NCBI GenBank assembly: GCA_017525605.1
Contig: JAFXSM010000011.1
Location: 90,869-154,868, forward strand
Reading direction: 5' to 3'
Length of the DNA: 64,000 nt
DNA from: Treponema sp.
GTDB lineage: Bacteria > Spirochaetota > Spirochaetia > Treponematales > Treponemataceae
Below are positions 1 through 8,415 of this stretch, piece by piece. The notes beneath the pieces are model-generated. The model did no database searches. It was not told the DNA's origin and was given only the letters and a program-made list of their open reading frames with translations. The translations under genes and the position numbers were made by a program. Every line of letters begins with the position of its first letter. Position 1 is the first letter of the stretch.

Positions 1-948
1 GATTGATTTCGGCATCGTCTGATGAATGACGAAGCGAACATTCGGCTTGTTGATTCCCATTCCGAACGCGAGTGTCGCGACCATGATTAGAACATCGTCG
101 TCAATGAATTTCGCCTGGTTCGAAGCACGGACTTCGCTTGAAAGCCCCGCATGATAATTCAGTGCCGAATATCCGAGCGAGCGGAGTTCTTCCGTCAGAG
201 AATCGACATCGCGCTTGGAAAAACAATAGATGATTCCGCTCTCGCCCTTGTGACGCTCAATGCACTCGACAATCTGCTCGATTCCGTCCTTTTTCTTCTG
301 CTTCACCGAAAGAAAAATATTCGGCCGGTCAAAGCTCGAAAGCAGAACGCTAGGATTCCGCATATTCAAGCTCCGAACGATATCGTCGCGAACCTGCTGC
401 GTTGCAGTCGCAGTGAGCGCAAGACAAACTGCATCTTTGAATTGTTTCCTGACAGATGAAATTTCAAGGTAATCCGGCCTGAAATCATGCCCCCACGCAG
501 AAACGCAGTGCGCCTCGTCAATCGTTATGCAGCTGACGTGGACGTTCGCGTCGTGCAGAAGCTCGTTTATTCGCGGTGTCGCCAGTCCTTCCGGGGAAAC
601 ATACACGATTTTCGTCGTGCCGAACCGAATCGAATTCATCGATTCCTTGTACTGCTCCCAATCGACCGTCGAATTCAGGAACACGGCATCCACGCCGGCC
701 TGATTGAGAGCGGCGACCTGATCCTGCATGAGGGAGATGAGAGGAGACACAACAATTGTCAGCCCGTCGAAAATCAATGCGGGAATCTGGTAGCAGAGAG
801 ATTTTCCGCCACCTGTCGGCATTACTGCCAAAGTGTCTATTCCGTTCAGAACATTATCTATGACTTGTTTTTGCAAAAGCCTGAATTCATCGTACCCGAA
901 TACCGTTTTGAGAACAAATTCCGGAGTCTTTCCAATACAATCAACCAT
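1..948 (-). CDS. recQ: ATP-dependent DNA helicase RecQ, N-terminal part (runs off window)
   Basis: Superfamily 2 3'-5' DNA helicase acting in recombination and replication repair. I translated the minus strand by hand. It opens MVDCIGKTPEFVLKTVFGYD, followed by Walker A MPTGGGKS (about residue 43), SPLISLMQDQV, the DEAH box in ITIDEAHCVSAWGHDFRPDY, the TATAT motif, and helicase-C motifs SFDRPNIF, GIIYCFSKRDVD, LNYHAGLS and VATLAFGMGINKPNVRFVIH. The order matches RecQ closely. The ATG at 948 follows a good ribosome site (GGGGTGA). Only 316 codons are inside the window; the zinc-binding, winged-helix and any HRDC region lie beyond position 1. It is divergent from the tRNA gene on its 5' side. 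Visible sequence is intact with no frameshift. Confidence is high for RecQ; paralogues within the RecQ family cannot be separated without the C-terminus. Confidence 0.93.
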   Translation of the reverse strand, partial: MVDCIGKTPEFVLKTVFGYDEFRLLQKQVIDNVLNGIDTLAVMPTGGGKSLCYQIPALIFDGLTIVVSPLISLMQDQVAALNQAGVDAVFLNSTVDWEQYKESMNSIRFGTTKIVYVSPEGLATPRINELLHDANVHVSCITIDEAHCVSAWGHDFRPDYLEISSVRKQFKDAVCLALTATATQQVRDDIVRSLNMRNPSVLLSSFDRPNIFLSVKQKKKDGIEQIVECIERHKGESGIIYCFSKRDVDSLTEELRSLGYSALNYHAGLSSEVRASNQAKFIDDDVLIMVATLAFGMGINKPNVRFVIHQTMPKSI

Positions 949-1046
949 TTTTCACCCCAAATAACTAGACCCGTTCATAAAATGCAGTTTCCGAACAGGT
1001 TTACTGAAAATGATTTTAGAATATCGCAAAAAAAACAAAAACCCTC

Positions 1047-1076
1047 TTGCACAACTTCTGATTTTTCTGATATACT
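1047..1076 (+). promoter_or_regulatory. Promoter of tRNA-Leu
   Basis: A -35 like hexamer TTGCAC (1047-1052) and a -10 hexamer TATACT (1071-1076) are separated by 18 bp. The predicted transcription start lies a few bases before the tRNA 5' end at 1089. Confidence 0.6.
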
Positions 1077-1088
1077 TCTACCCATAAC

Positions 1089-1171
1089 GCCGGGTTGGTG
1101 AAATGGTAGACACAACAGACTCAAAATCTGTCGCCTTCACGGGTATCTGAGTTCGAGTCTCAGACCCGGTA
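1089..1171 (+). tRNA. tRNA-Leu (anticodon CAA)
   Basis: An 83-nt cloverleaf. The acceptor arm GCCGGGT pairs with ACCCGGT (one G-U). The D-arm contains TGGTGAAATGGTAGACA. The anticodon stem CAGA/TCTG encloses loop CTCAAAA with anticodon CAA, decoding UUG. A class II type variable arm follows, and the T-arm is CTGAG-TTCGAGT-CTCAG. The discriminator is A, as expected for leucine. CCA is not encoded; the next bases are CTTC, so it must be added enzymatically. Confidence 0.95.
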
Positions 1172-1176
1172 CTTCA

Positions 1177-1208
1177 AAGGAATCGCAAATGCGGTTCCTT
1201 TTTTTTAT
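1177..1208 (+). terminator. Rho-independent terminator after tRNA-Leu
   Basis: Stem AAGGAATCGC / GCGGTTCCTT with loop AAAT (1177-1200), followed by a run of T to about 1206. It ends tRNA-Leu transcription and lies between the tRNA and the convergent comM gene. Confidence 0.8.
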
Positions 1209-1226
1209 TCGGTGGATTACACCTTG

Positions 1227-2789
1227 TTATTCCCCCGAAAAAAGCTCAAGCACGCCGACATTCGAACGGAACGAAACAGCCTCTTCAAGATGAACACGGC
1301 AGATTTTCTCGGAGCCGTCCATGTCGGCAATCGTTCGGGAAAGTTTCAGAATTCCGCTTATCGCACGCTGTGAAAAATCATTTTTCGATATCGCCTCGTC
1401 AAGAATTCCCCGACTCTCTTTGTCAATCTCGCAGAACTCAAGGACATCCTGCGGTGTGAAAGCGGCATTCTTTTTTCCGCGGATGCGCTGAATTTTTACG
1501 GCAGACGCAATCTGGACACGAAGTTCCGCAGTTGACGACGAATTTTCATTTTCGCGCTCGGAGTTTTCGGACGAGACATTCACGCGGATATCGATTCTGT
1601 CGAGGAGCGGTGCGGAGAATTTCCGCCAGTACTGCTCGACCGATTTCGCGCTGCAAAGGCAGATTTTCGTAGGAGAGCCGTAATTTCCGCACGGACACGG
1701 ATTTGTCGCCATGAGAAGCTGGAAACGTGCAGGATAGGTAGTTGAGCGACCGGCACGGCTCAGCGTTATGCAGCCACTTTCGAGGGGAACGCGGAGCATT
1801 TGAAGGACGGACGAGCGGAATTCGGCAGCCTCGTCAAGGAAAAGCACGCCGTTATGCGAAAGCGATATTTCACCGGGACGGCATGACGTTCCGCCACCGC
1901 AGATTCCTTCGATAGAGGCAGTCTGGTGCGGCATCCTAAACGGAGCAACACGCATCAAAGGCTGATTCGGAGAAAGAAGCCCCGCAAGAGAATGTATCCT
2001 CGTGACGCTCTGTGCTTCCTCGACAGTGAGAAGCGGAAGAAGGTTCGGGAAACGCTGCAACGCAAGAGTCTTTCCGCAGCCCGGAGAACCGAACGACAAA
2101 AGATTGTGACCACCGGCAGCGGCAATCTGCAAAGCTCGGACAAGACGCTGCTGATTTTTTATGTCGCCGAATTCCAAATCGGGATTTTCGGCAGGAAAAA
2201 GCACGCCGTCAATCAGAACGCTGTTTTCTGGAACGAACGAATCGGACTCGTCAGCACCGCCCGTGAAAAAATCGGGATTGGAAAGTGCCTCGAAAGCGTC
2301 TCCGAGATTCGTCGCGCCGAAAACTTTCATGCCGGTCACTTCCCTCGCCTCCGCAGCATTCGCGCTTGAAACGATACATTTGCGGATTCCTGCGGCGGCG
2401 GCAGTTGCGGCGGCGGCATGCACGGCTTTGACAGGACGAAGCGCACCAGAAAGTTCAAGCTCGCCCATGACGAGAATCGGCTCGGGGTTCATGTCGATTT
2501 CGCCGTCGTTTTTGCGCGAATCGGCTTCAAGGACGGCAAGCGCAAGCGCAAGGTCGAAGCCGGCCCCCTCTTTTTTGAGGTCGGCAGGCGAAAGGCTAAT
2601 CAGGACACGCTCCATAGGAAATTCGAACCCGCTGTTCCTGATTGCCGACTTCATGCGCTCCCGGGATTCTTTCACCGCACCGTCAGCAAGACCAATCAAA
2701 TCTATAGCGGGAATTCCGCGACGCAAATCAACTTCGACAGTCACGAGCGAACCTTCATACCCGAAAGGAGAAAACGAAAATATCTGCAT
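1227..2789 (-). CDS. comM: ComM/YifB-family Mg-chelatase-like AAA+ ATPase
   Basis: A 520-residue member of the ComM (YifB) family. ComM is known as a hexameric helicase promoting branch migration during natural transformation and recombination. An N-terminal Lon-protease-like fold (about 1-190) precedes the AAA+ module. Walker A is GSPGCGKT (about 234-241), Walker B is GVLFLDEAAEF, and the family cysteine cluster NPCPCGNYGS...CLCS follows. The C-terminal Mg-chelatase segment carries the LLDRIDIRV sensor motif. I set the start at 2789 (MQIFSFSPFGYEG): this is the family start and is preceded by GAGGTG at ideal spacing. The longer frame from 2840 adds 17 unrelated residues. It lies 71 bp downstream of the PHP gene on the same strand, so they may be cotranscribed. 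Confidence 0.93.
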   Translation of the reverse strand: MQIFSFSPFGYEGSLVTVEVDLRRGIPAIDLIGLADGAVKESRERMKSAIRNSGFEFPMERVLISLSPADLKKEGAGFDLALALAVLEADSRKNDGEIDMNPEPILVMGELELSGALRPVKAVHAAAATAAAAGIRKCIVSSANAAEAREVTGMKVFGATNLGDAFEALSNPDFFTGGADESDSFVPENSVLIDGVLFPAENPDLEFGDIKNQQRLVRALQIAAAGGHNLLSFGSPGCGKTLALQRFPNLLPLLTVEEAQSVTRIHSLAGLLSPNQPLMRVAPFRMPHQTASIEGICGGGTSCRPGEISLSHNGVLFLDEAAEFRSSVLQMLRVPLESGCITLSRAGRSTTYPARFQLLMATNPCPCGNYGSPTKICLCSAKSVEQYWRKFSAPLLDRIDIRVNVSSENSERENENSSSTAELRVQIASAVKIQRIRGKKNAAFTPQDVLEFCEIDKESRGILDEAISKNDFSQRAISGILKLSRTIADMDGSEKICRVHLEEAVSFRSNVGVLELFSGE

Positions 2790-2860
2790 AAAAACACCTC
2801 GAAATGTACTTATCGATTTTTTTTCGTTTCCTGCAAACAAGAATGGGAAAAAACAAAAAT

Positions 2861-3757
2861 TTATAAATCGCCCTTAAAAAACTCGGTATTCCTATAATCA
2901 AATTCTCCGCCAAGTGCCGGCAGAAGCTCTTCGTCCCAGAATCTGTCTGCGATTTTCAGGTCGCCTGCTGTAAAGCCGAGGTGCCTGTCGGCGCGGATGC
3001 CTTTTCCGTGGAAGTCGCTGCCAGCGGTGACGAACATTCCGAGTTTCCTTGCGATTTCCTCAAGGCGCGCGCCCTCGTTTATGCGGACGCACGGGTGATA
3101 CGCCTCGATTCCCATCACGCCACGGTTGCGAACGTCCTCAAGAATCGGCTCAATCTTGTTGAGGGAGACATAAATCGACTTCGGGTGCGCCATGACCGGG
3201 ATTCCGCCGGACGTTTTTATCGCTTCGATTGCAACGTCCAAATCCTCGCCCGCGTGCTTGACGTACCAGGGGCGGCCGCTGCCCAAGAACCTGTCGAACG
3301 CGTCCTGAGGCTTTTTCACGATGCCAAGCTCGGCAAGCATCCGTGCAAAGTGCGGTCGGCCGAGCTGCTTCGTGCCGAACTTCGCCATCATGTCGTCAAT
3401 GTTCAGCTCGATTCCGATATCCTTCTTTGCCATGTCGATTATCTGCTGGTTTCGCTCAAGCCTGCCTTCCGTGAGATATTCAATCGTGCTTCGAAGCTCG
3501 TCGGAGCATTTTTTCAGCCCAAGCCCGAGAAGATGAAATTCACCGCTCTGCCACGCGATGTTGATTTCGATTCCGGGAACAAAAATCATCTCCGAGCATT
3601 CGGAAGCGCAAACGGAAGCTGCCTCGCAAAGCCCCTCAACGCTGTCGTGGTCTGTCAGTGCCCAGACGCGAAGTTTCTTTTCGATTGCATATCGCGCGGA
3701 ATCGGCAGGGCTCCTTGCTCCGTCAGAAGCAGATGAATGGCTATGTAAATCAATCAT
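2861..3757 (-). CDS. PHP-domain metal-dependent phosphoesterase
   Basis: A 298-residue PHP (polymerase and histidinol phosphatase) protein. Metal ligands of the fold are visible in order: HSHSS near the N-terminus (MIDLHSHSSASDG), the DHD of ALTDHDSVEGL, the glutamate in PGIEINI, the histidine in PVMAHPKS, and GSDFHG near the C-terminus. The length and layout match the stand-alone YciV/RNase AM-like group, which hydrolyses 3',5'-nucleoside bisphosphates or trims RNA 5' ends. The exact substrate is inferred, not shown. The start ATG at 3757 follows an AAGGAA ribosome site. Expression is probably linked to comM downstream; the 152-bp upstream region is shared with the divergent CNB regulator. 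Confidence 0.88.
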   Translation of the reverse strand: MIDLHSHSSASDGARSPADSARYAIEKKLRVWALTDHDSVEGLCEAASVCASECSEMIFVPGIEINIAWQSGEFHLLGLGLKKCSDELRSTIEYLTEGRLERNQQIIDMAKKDIGIELNIDDMMAKFGTKQLGRPHFARMLAELGIVKKPQDAFDRFLGSGRPWYVKHAGEDLDVAIEAIKTSGGIPVMAHPKSIYVSLNKIEPILEDVRNRGVMGIEAYHPCVRINEGARLEEIARKLGMFVTAGSDFHGKGIRADRHLGFTAGDLKIADRFWDEELLPALGGEFDYRNTEFFKGDL

Positions 3758-3909
3758 TTTCTATTTTTCCTTTCTTTCTTTATTGTATTTTTCTTCATTT
3801 CTTTTACTTGATTTCGCAAGGATAACAGAATTTCTTGAATAGCACATTCAGAAAAAGTGTGATACCATTTTAACTATATTTTGATTCAGCCAACCAGAAG
3901 GAAAAACGA

Positions 3910-5289
3910 ATGCCAAAAGTCATAAACTACAATCAAGGTTCAATAATATTTTTCGAAGGCGACAAGGACGGCAAGGTTTACATTCTCCAAAAAGGCGCAG
4001 TTATGCTCACAGGCATAGACATCGAAACGAAACGCTCCACGACGACGATGGTGCGGGAGGGAGAATTCTTCGGAATCCGCTCAGCACTCAGCAAATCGCT
4101 GAGAGACGAAACAGCAACTGCCGTAAACCATGCTGTCTGCATCGTGATGACAATGCAGGAATTCGAAAGCTACTTCAGCAAGAACAAAGCACTGATAATG
4201 AAGATGCTCAGAATCTTCTCAAAGGAGCTGAAGACTGTCCACGAAAAGACGACGGCGATACTGAATCTGCAGAAAGACCACGAGGATTTTGCCGTAGGAC
4301 GCGGAAAGAAAGTCGATGACGGACTTTTCGCCGTAGCAAAATCGTTCTATGAGGACGAGAAATGGCAGAGCTGCGTGGGCGCGATAACAAGACTGATCAA
4401 GCAAAGTCCTTCTTACACAAAAGATGCGGAAGTCACGCAGATGCTCAGAAAGGCAGTCGCAAATGCCGCAACACAGAAGAAGAAGGAAGAAACTGAAAAG
4501 AACCGCATGATTTATTCAGGAGAATACAATCCGACTGGCAAAAACGGGCTTTCAAGCGACTATCAGAGCGAAAACACGGAAAAGGCATTCGACTTGCCGG
4601 CATTCCAGCGTTTCGCGAAGACATACGAGGACGGGGAAATCATCATCGCGGAATTCGAGAAGGGCGAGACGTTCTATCTCATTCAGCGCGGACTCGTTCA
4701 GCTGACGAAATGCGTGAACGGAGAGAACAAGAACCTGGACATCCTGAATCCGGGAGAGCTTTTCGGAGAGATGGCAATCCTTGACAATTCGCCGCGCTCC
4801 GCGACTTGCGTTGCGAAAGGCCGCGTTGACTGCCTCGAATTCAACAAGGAGAACTTCGAGATTCTCGTGACGGGAAATCCGCAAATCGCAATCATGCTCC
4901 TGAAGCTCTTCTGCAAGAGGATCATGGACCAGAACAGGCGGCTCAAGATTCTCACTTTCGACGACAATCAGGCGAGACTTGCAGACCTCATGTGCATGTT
5001 CGACGAGACGAACGCTCTTCCGCCAGTGGCAAACGACGAGCCGAACGAGAAAACGCCGTCGCCGAACAGAAGGGTATTCCCGCTCACCGCAAACGACATT
5101 TCGCATTGGGCAGGACTTTCTGTCGAGGACGTAAGGAACGAGATGGGCAAGATGTCAAAGAACGGACTTCTGAAGATGACTGACGAGTACGTAATCATCA
5201 ACAACATCAACGACATGAGAAGAACTGTCGAGAACAGAATCAAAATCATGAACATGCGTTCTTCGACAAATCAGAGAACTACATTCTGA
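3910..5289 (+). CDS. Dual cyclic-nucleotide-binding-domain regulator with C-terminal winged helix
   Basis: A 459-residue soluble protein. The first CNB fold (about 1-125) contains GSIIFFEGDKDGKVYILQKG but its phosphate-binding cassette is degenerate (GEFFGIRSALSKSLRDETATA lacks the usual GE-alanine-leucine arrangement). A helical linker (125-230) follows. The second CNB fold (about 235-350) has an intact cassette GELFGEMAILDNSPRSATCV with the ligand-binding arginine. A segment near 395-440 (ISHWAGLSVEDVRNEMGKMS) resembles the Crp/Fnr winged helix. I infer a cAMP- or cGMP-responsive regulator, DNA-binding or a partner protein. ATG 3910 has AAGGA upstream. It has its own terminator at 5308-5350. 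Confidence 0.85.
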   Translation: MPKVINYNQGSIIFFEGDKDGKVYILQKGAVMLTGIDIETKRSTTTMVREGEFFGIRSALSKSLRDETATAVNHAVCIVMTMQEFESYFSKNKALIMKMLRIFSKELKTVHEKTTAILNLQKDHEDFAVGRGKKVDDGLFAVAKSFYEDEKWQSCVGAITRLIKQSPSYTKDAEVTQMLRKAVANAATQKKKEETEKNRMIYSGEYNPTGKNGLSSDYQSENTEKAFDLPAFQRFAKTYEDGEIIIAEFEKGETFYLIQRGLVQLTKCVNGENKNLDILNPGELFGEMAILDNSPRSATCVAKGRVDCLEFNKENFEILVTGNPQIAIMLLKLFCKRIMDQNRRLKILTFDDNQARLADLMCMFDETNALPPVANDEPNEKTPSPNRRVFPLTANDISHWAGLSVEDVRNEMGKMSKNGLLKMTDEYVIINNINDMRRTVENRIKIMNMRSSTNQRTTF

Positions 5290-5307
5290 CATAAAAACAT
5301 ATTCAAG

Positions 5308-5350
5308 CAGGCTGCCCTTTTTCAAGAATGGACAGCCTGTTTTGTTTTCC
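5308..5350 (+). terminator. Probable terminator after CNB regulator
   Basis: CAGGCTG...CAGCCTG stem (5308-5314 with 5333-5339) around a short loop, followed by TTTTGTTTT. It separates the CNB gene from the dGTPase. Confidence 0.65.
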
Positions 5351-5393
5351 GGCGATTTTTGCGATTCCGAAAATTAAAAAAGTGAGGCGTGCG

Positions 5394-6692
5394 ATGAAAA
5401 ATTCGTTTTTGAAAGAAAGGACTGACTCTAACAACCCGAAATGGCAGCAGGCGATAAAGCGCGAAAAAGAAATGTACGGGCGCGGCAACGATTTGAGATC
5501 CGAATTCGAAAGGGACTACACGAGGCTGCTTCACTGCAGGGCGTACAGGCGGCTCAAGAACAAGACGCAGGTGTTCTTCGACCCGAGCAACGACCACGCG
5601 TGCACGAGAATAGAGCACGTCGGGCACGTCGCATCTGTCGCGAACATAATCGCGCGGTACTTGGGGCTGAACGACGAACTCACGCACGCAATCGCAATCG
5701 GACACGACATCGGGCACGCACCTTTCGGGCATTCGGGCGAGACGATTCTGAATTCGATTCTCGGAAAAGAAGAGAACGAGACCGTGCCGAAAAAGTTCTG
5801 GCATGAGCGAAATTCACTTTTCTTTGCGGACTACATCGAGACTTTGGACGACCCGGAAGGCGTGAAGAGGCCGCTCAACCTCACTTATGCAGTGCGCGAC
5901 GGACTCATCTGCCACTGCGGGGAAATCGACCAGCAGGGAATCCGGCCGAGAAAAGACGCGATGAATCTTTACGACATAAAACGCCCCGGCATGACGCAGC
6001 CGTTCACCTGGGAAGGATGCATCGTCAAGCTGAGCGACAAAATCGCATTTCTAGGAAGGGACATCGAGGACGCGAAAATGTATCATCTGCTCGACATGGG
6101 AAGCTACAGGCAGCTTCGCGAAATCGTCATGTCAACGCTCGGAATGAAAAGGCAGAAGACGACCAACGGCGAGACGTTCAGCACACTCTCGCACAGAAGC
6201 GGAAGAGCGGTGAACACGACAGTCCTAATCAACGACATGATTGTGGACTTGTGCGAAAATTCAACACCGGAAACCGGGCTTTGCTTCTCCCCGAATTACG
6301 CCGCGTTCATCTCGGAACTGAAATCATTCTGCTTCAAGAACATCTACAACCACTGGCGGCTTCAGGAATTCCAGAATTACGCGGACAACGTTCTGAAAAC
6401 GATATACCGCACGCTGATGAAAGCCGAGCCTTACGCGCGAAACGGAAGAATGCCGTTCATCGCGGATGATTTTCCGATGCTCGCAAAGGCTTTTGAGGAA
6501 TGGCTCATCTGCCACTCGAACTACAGGAAGGCGGATTCGGGCGAGGATTTGCGCACAAAAATGCGATACGCGACCGAGACGATTTTCGACGTTCACAGCG
6601 AATCCTCGTTCCAGAAATGCGTTATCGAATTCATAAGCGGAATGACGGACGACTACGCGATAAAGTGCTTCAACGAGATAATTTCGTTCTAG
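5394..6692 (+). CDS. dgt: Deoxyguanosinetriphosphate triphosphohydrolase-like protein (HD domain)
   Basis: A 432-residue HD-superfamily dNTP triphosphohydrolase that converts dNTP to deoxynucleoside and tripolyphosphate. Family signatures: RGNDLRSEFERDYTRLLHCRAYRRLKNKTQVF region at the N-terminus, RIEHVGHVASVANIIARYLGL (first metal histidine), and the HD motif AIGHDIGHAPFGHSGE. Helical C-terminus. I use the ATG at 5394 because GTGAGG precedes it; the frame from 5328 would read through the preceding terminator and adds residues outside the family. Only 33 bp separate it from the flavodoxin-like reductase gene, suggesting cotranscription. Confidence 0.92.
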   Translation: MKNSFLKERTDSNNPKWQQAIKREKEMYGRGNDLRSEFERDYTRLLHCRAYRRLKNKTQVFFDPSNDHACTRIEHVGHVASVANIIARYLGLNDELTHAIAIGHDIGHAPFGHSGETILNSILGKEENETVPKKFWHERNSLFFADYIETLDDPEGVKRPLNLTYAVRDGLICHCGEIDQQGIRPRKDAMNLYDIKRPGMTQPFTWEGCIVKLSDKIAFLGRDIEDAKMYHLLDMGSYRQLREIVMSTLGMKRQKTTNGETFSTLSHRSGRAVNTTVLINDMIVDLCENSTPETGLCFSPNYAAFISELKSFCFKNIYNHWRLQEFQNYADNVLKTIYRTLMKAEPYARNGRMPFIADDFPMLAKAFEEWLICHSNYRKADSGEDLRTKMRYATETIFDVHSESSFQKCVIEFISGMTDDYAIKCFNEIISF

Positions 6693-6725
6693 CAGAACTG
6701 AATTTTTTTGGAGATGTCCAATATA

Positions 6726-7316
6726 ATGAAGCGCATGAAAGTAATTCTTTTTAACGGAAGCCGAAATGAAAACGGCAGCACTCGCACAGCATTGAATCTT
6801 GTTGCAGATTCGCTGAAAGAAAACGGCATCGACACGGAGATTTTCTGGGTCGGCGGAAAAGCACTCACGGGCGAAATCGACGCGCTTGTCGAGGAAGCGA
6901 TAGCAAAAGTGCAGGACGCGGACGGAATCGTTCTCGGCTCGCCAGTCTACTATGCATCCCCGAGCGGCGAGATGGTCGCGTTTTTGGACAGGCTCTACTG
7001 GAAGGGCGAGAAATTCCTTCGGTTCAAGCCGGCGGCGGCAATCACGGTCGCACGACGAGCAGGAACGACAGCATGCCTTGACGTTCTGAACAAGTACATC
7101 ACATACGCGCAGCAGCCTGTCGTGACCTCCAGATACTGGAACATGGTTCACGGCTCGAACGGCGACGACGTTATGAAGGACGAGGAAGGAATCCAGATTA
7201 TGAGGACAATCGGAAGAAACATGGCGTGGATTCTGAAAAGCATCGAGGCGGGAAAGGCAGCCGGAGTCGCACAGCCAGAAAGCGAGAAGAAAGTCTGGAC
7301 GAACTTCATAAGATGA
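6726..7316 (+). CDS. Flavodoxin-fold NAD(P)H-dependent FMN reductase
   Basis: About 196 residues of the NADPH-dependent FMN reductase / iron-sulfur flavoprotein family. The FMN phosphate loop is GSRNENGSTRTAL at the N-terminus, and the isoalloxazine-binding loop is GSPVYYASPSGEMVAFLDR. A RAGTTACLDVL segment follows. No cysteine cluster of an iron-sulfur flavoprotein is seen. Expected role is flavin-dependent reduction of quinones or other small electron acceptors in the cytosol; the substrate is unknown. The frame opens at a TTG (6708), but GGAG at 6710-6713 points to ATG 6726; ATG 6735 (MKVILFNGSR) is also possible. It follows the dGTPase closely and ends at a strong terminator. Confidence 0.85.
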   Translation: MKRMKVILFNGSRNENGSTRTALNLVADSLKENGIDTEIFWVGGKALTGEIDALVEEAIAKVQDADGIVLGSPVYYASPSGEMVAFLDRLYWKGEKFLRFKPAAAITVARRAGTTACLDVLNKYITYAQQPVVTSRYWNMVHGSNGDDVMKDEEGIQIMRTIGRNMAWILKSIEAGKAAGVAQPESEKKVWTNFIR

Positions 7317-7358
7317 TTTCGGAAGATTAGAACAACATTCAGAAAAACAAAATAAGAC

Positions 7359-7400
7359 AGACCCGTTCTGAAAATGAAAATTCAGCACGGGTCTTTTTTT
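7359..7400 (+). terminator. Strong terminator between convergent genes
   Basis: Stem AGACCCGTTCTGAA / TTCAGCACGGGTCT (7359-7372 with 7381-7394) with one mismatch, then seven T. It ends the dGTPase-reductase unit and may also serve the convergent AraC gene. Confidence 0.85.
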
Positions 7401-7414
7401 GCTTCAATACCGAT

Positions 7415-8272
7415 TCAATTCTGCTTCATTCTGCGGAAGTCGCGAGGTGAAAATCCGGTCTTTTTCTTGAAGATGTCGCCGAAGTAGTTCGCATCGGAAA
7501 AGCCGCACGAGAGGGCAACCTGCGTGACGGTCAGGTTTCCGCTTGTGAGCATTTCCGCGCTGTGCTGGATTCTGATGTTCGTGAGGTATTCTTTGAATCC
7601 GAAGCCCGTCACATCGCGGAATTTTTTTGAGAAGTATGTGTCGCGCATTTTTGCGACGGAGCTTGCGTCCTCCAAAGTGATATCCTCCGCGTAATGCTCG
7701 AAAATGTACTTCGCCGCGTCCTGAATGTTCGCCTCGGTCTCGTCAATCAGAGATTCCTTGTCCTGCATCTGCTCCGTGTTCCTCGCAATCAGGACAAGGA
7801 TTTCCGCAAGAAGCCCCTTGCGCATTCCGGTGGAGAACGAATCGCTACGAGAATTTTCCTCAAGGAATTTTTCGAGGAGAGAAAAAAATTCATCGCTCGA
7901 CTTTCCGATGAAACGCATTTTTCCGACCTTGAGATGATTTTCAAGGAAACCTTTTCCGAGGAACATCTCCAAGTCGAGGGCGTAATCGGGCGTGAAGTTC
8001 AGAGTTATCCTTTCGACAGGCAAATCAGTGTCGTACTGCGTCCTGTGCAACGTTGACGGCGGAAGAATCACGAGTTCGCCAGCACTGACAGAAAAAAGGC
8101 TGTGCTCAACGAACATACGGCAGTTTCCGCGCGTGACGTAGAAAAATTCATAGTACGGATGATAATGCGCGTCCGTCATCGACATGTTCCGCACTCCCCT
8201 GTCGATGAGAAAATCCTCGACACGGCTTCTGTAAAGTCCGTTCCGCTTTCCGTCGTAAATCGTCTGGTTCAT
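7415..8272 (-). CDS. AraC-family transcriptional regulator with N-terminal cupin
   Basis: A 285-residue AraC/XylS regulator. The N-terminal cupin-like effector domain (about 30-130) contains DAHYHPYYEFFYVTRG and SAGELVILPPSTLHR. A linker follows, then the double helix-turn-helix (about 185-285): ITLEDASSVAKMRDTYFSKKF for the first unit and NLTVTQVALSCGFSDANYFG plus FKKKTGFSPRDFR for the second. Both recognition helices look intact. It is divergent from the MATE transporter gene with 143 bp between starts; I infer that it controls that transporter. The effector is unknown. Confidence 0.92.
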   Translation of the reverse strand: MNQTIYDGKRNGLYRSRVEDFLIDRGVRNMSMTDAHYHPYYEFFYVTRGNCRMFVEHSLFSVSAGELVILPPSTLHRTQYDTDLPVERITLNFTPDYALDLEMFLGKGFLENHLKVGKMRFIGKSSDEFFSLLEKFLEENSRSDSFSTGMRKGLLAEILVLIARNTEQMQDKESLIDETEANIQDAAKYIFEHYAEDITLEDASSVAKMRDTYFSKKFRDVTGFGFKEYLTNIRIQHSAEMLTSGNLTVTQVALSCGFSDANYFGDIFKKKTGFSPRDFRRMKQN

Positions 8273-8356
8273 TCCGCCTCCAGTTCAGAAAATCATCAGT
8301 TGAAATCATACGCAAAAATCATAAAAAATCAGTAGTTTTATCGGAATATTCATAAC

Positions 8357-8393
8357 AAATCCGTATTTTTACATATTTTTTCGGATTTATAAT
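8357..8393 (+). promoter_or_regulatory. Promoter region and inverted repeat before MATE gene
   Basis: A perfect -10 hexamer TATAAT occupies 8388-8393. An AAATCCG ... CGGATTT inverted repeat lies at 8357-8387, overlapping the promoter, and could be an AraC-regulator site. A TTTACA element lies only 14 bp upstream of the -10, so the -35 is uncertain. Confidence 0.45.
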
Positions 8394-8415
8394 TTTTCAT
8401 AGTGAGGTTAAAAAT

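Noticed and set aside
6324..7388. 354-residue minus-strand ORF
   Set aside because: It is antisense to the dGTPase and flavin reductase genes, rich in Cys, Arg and His, and has no domain; a codon-bias shadow.
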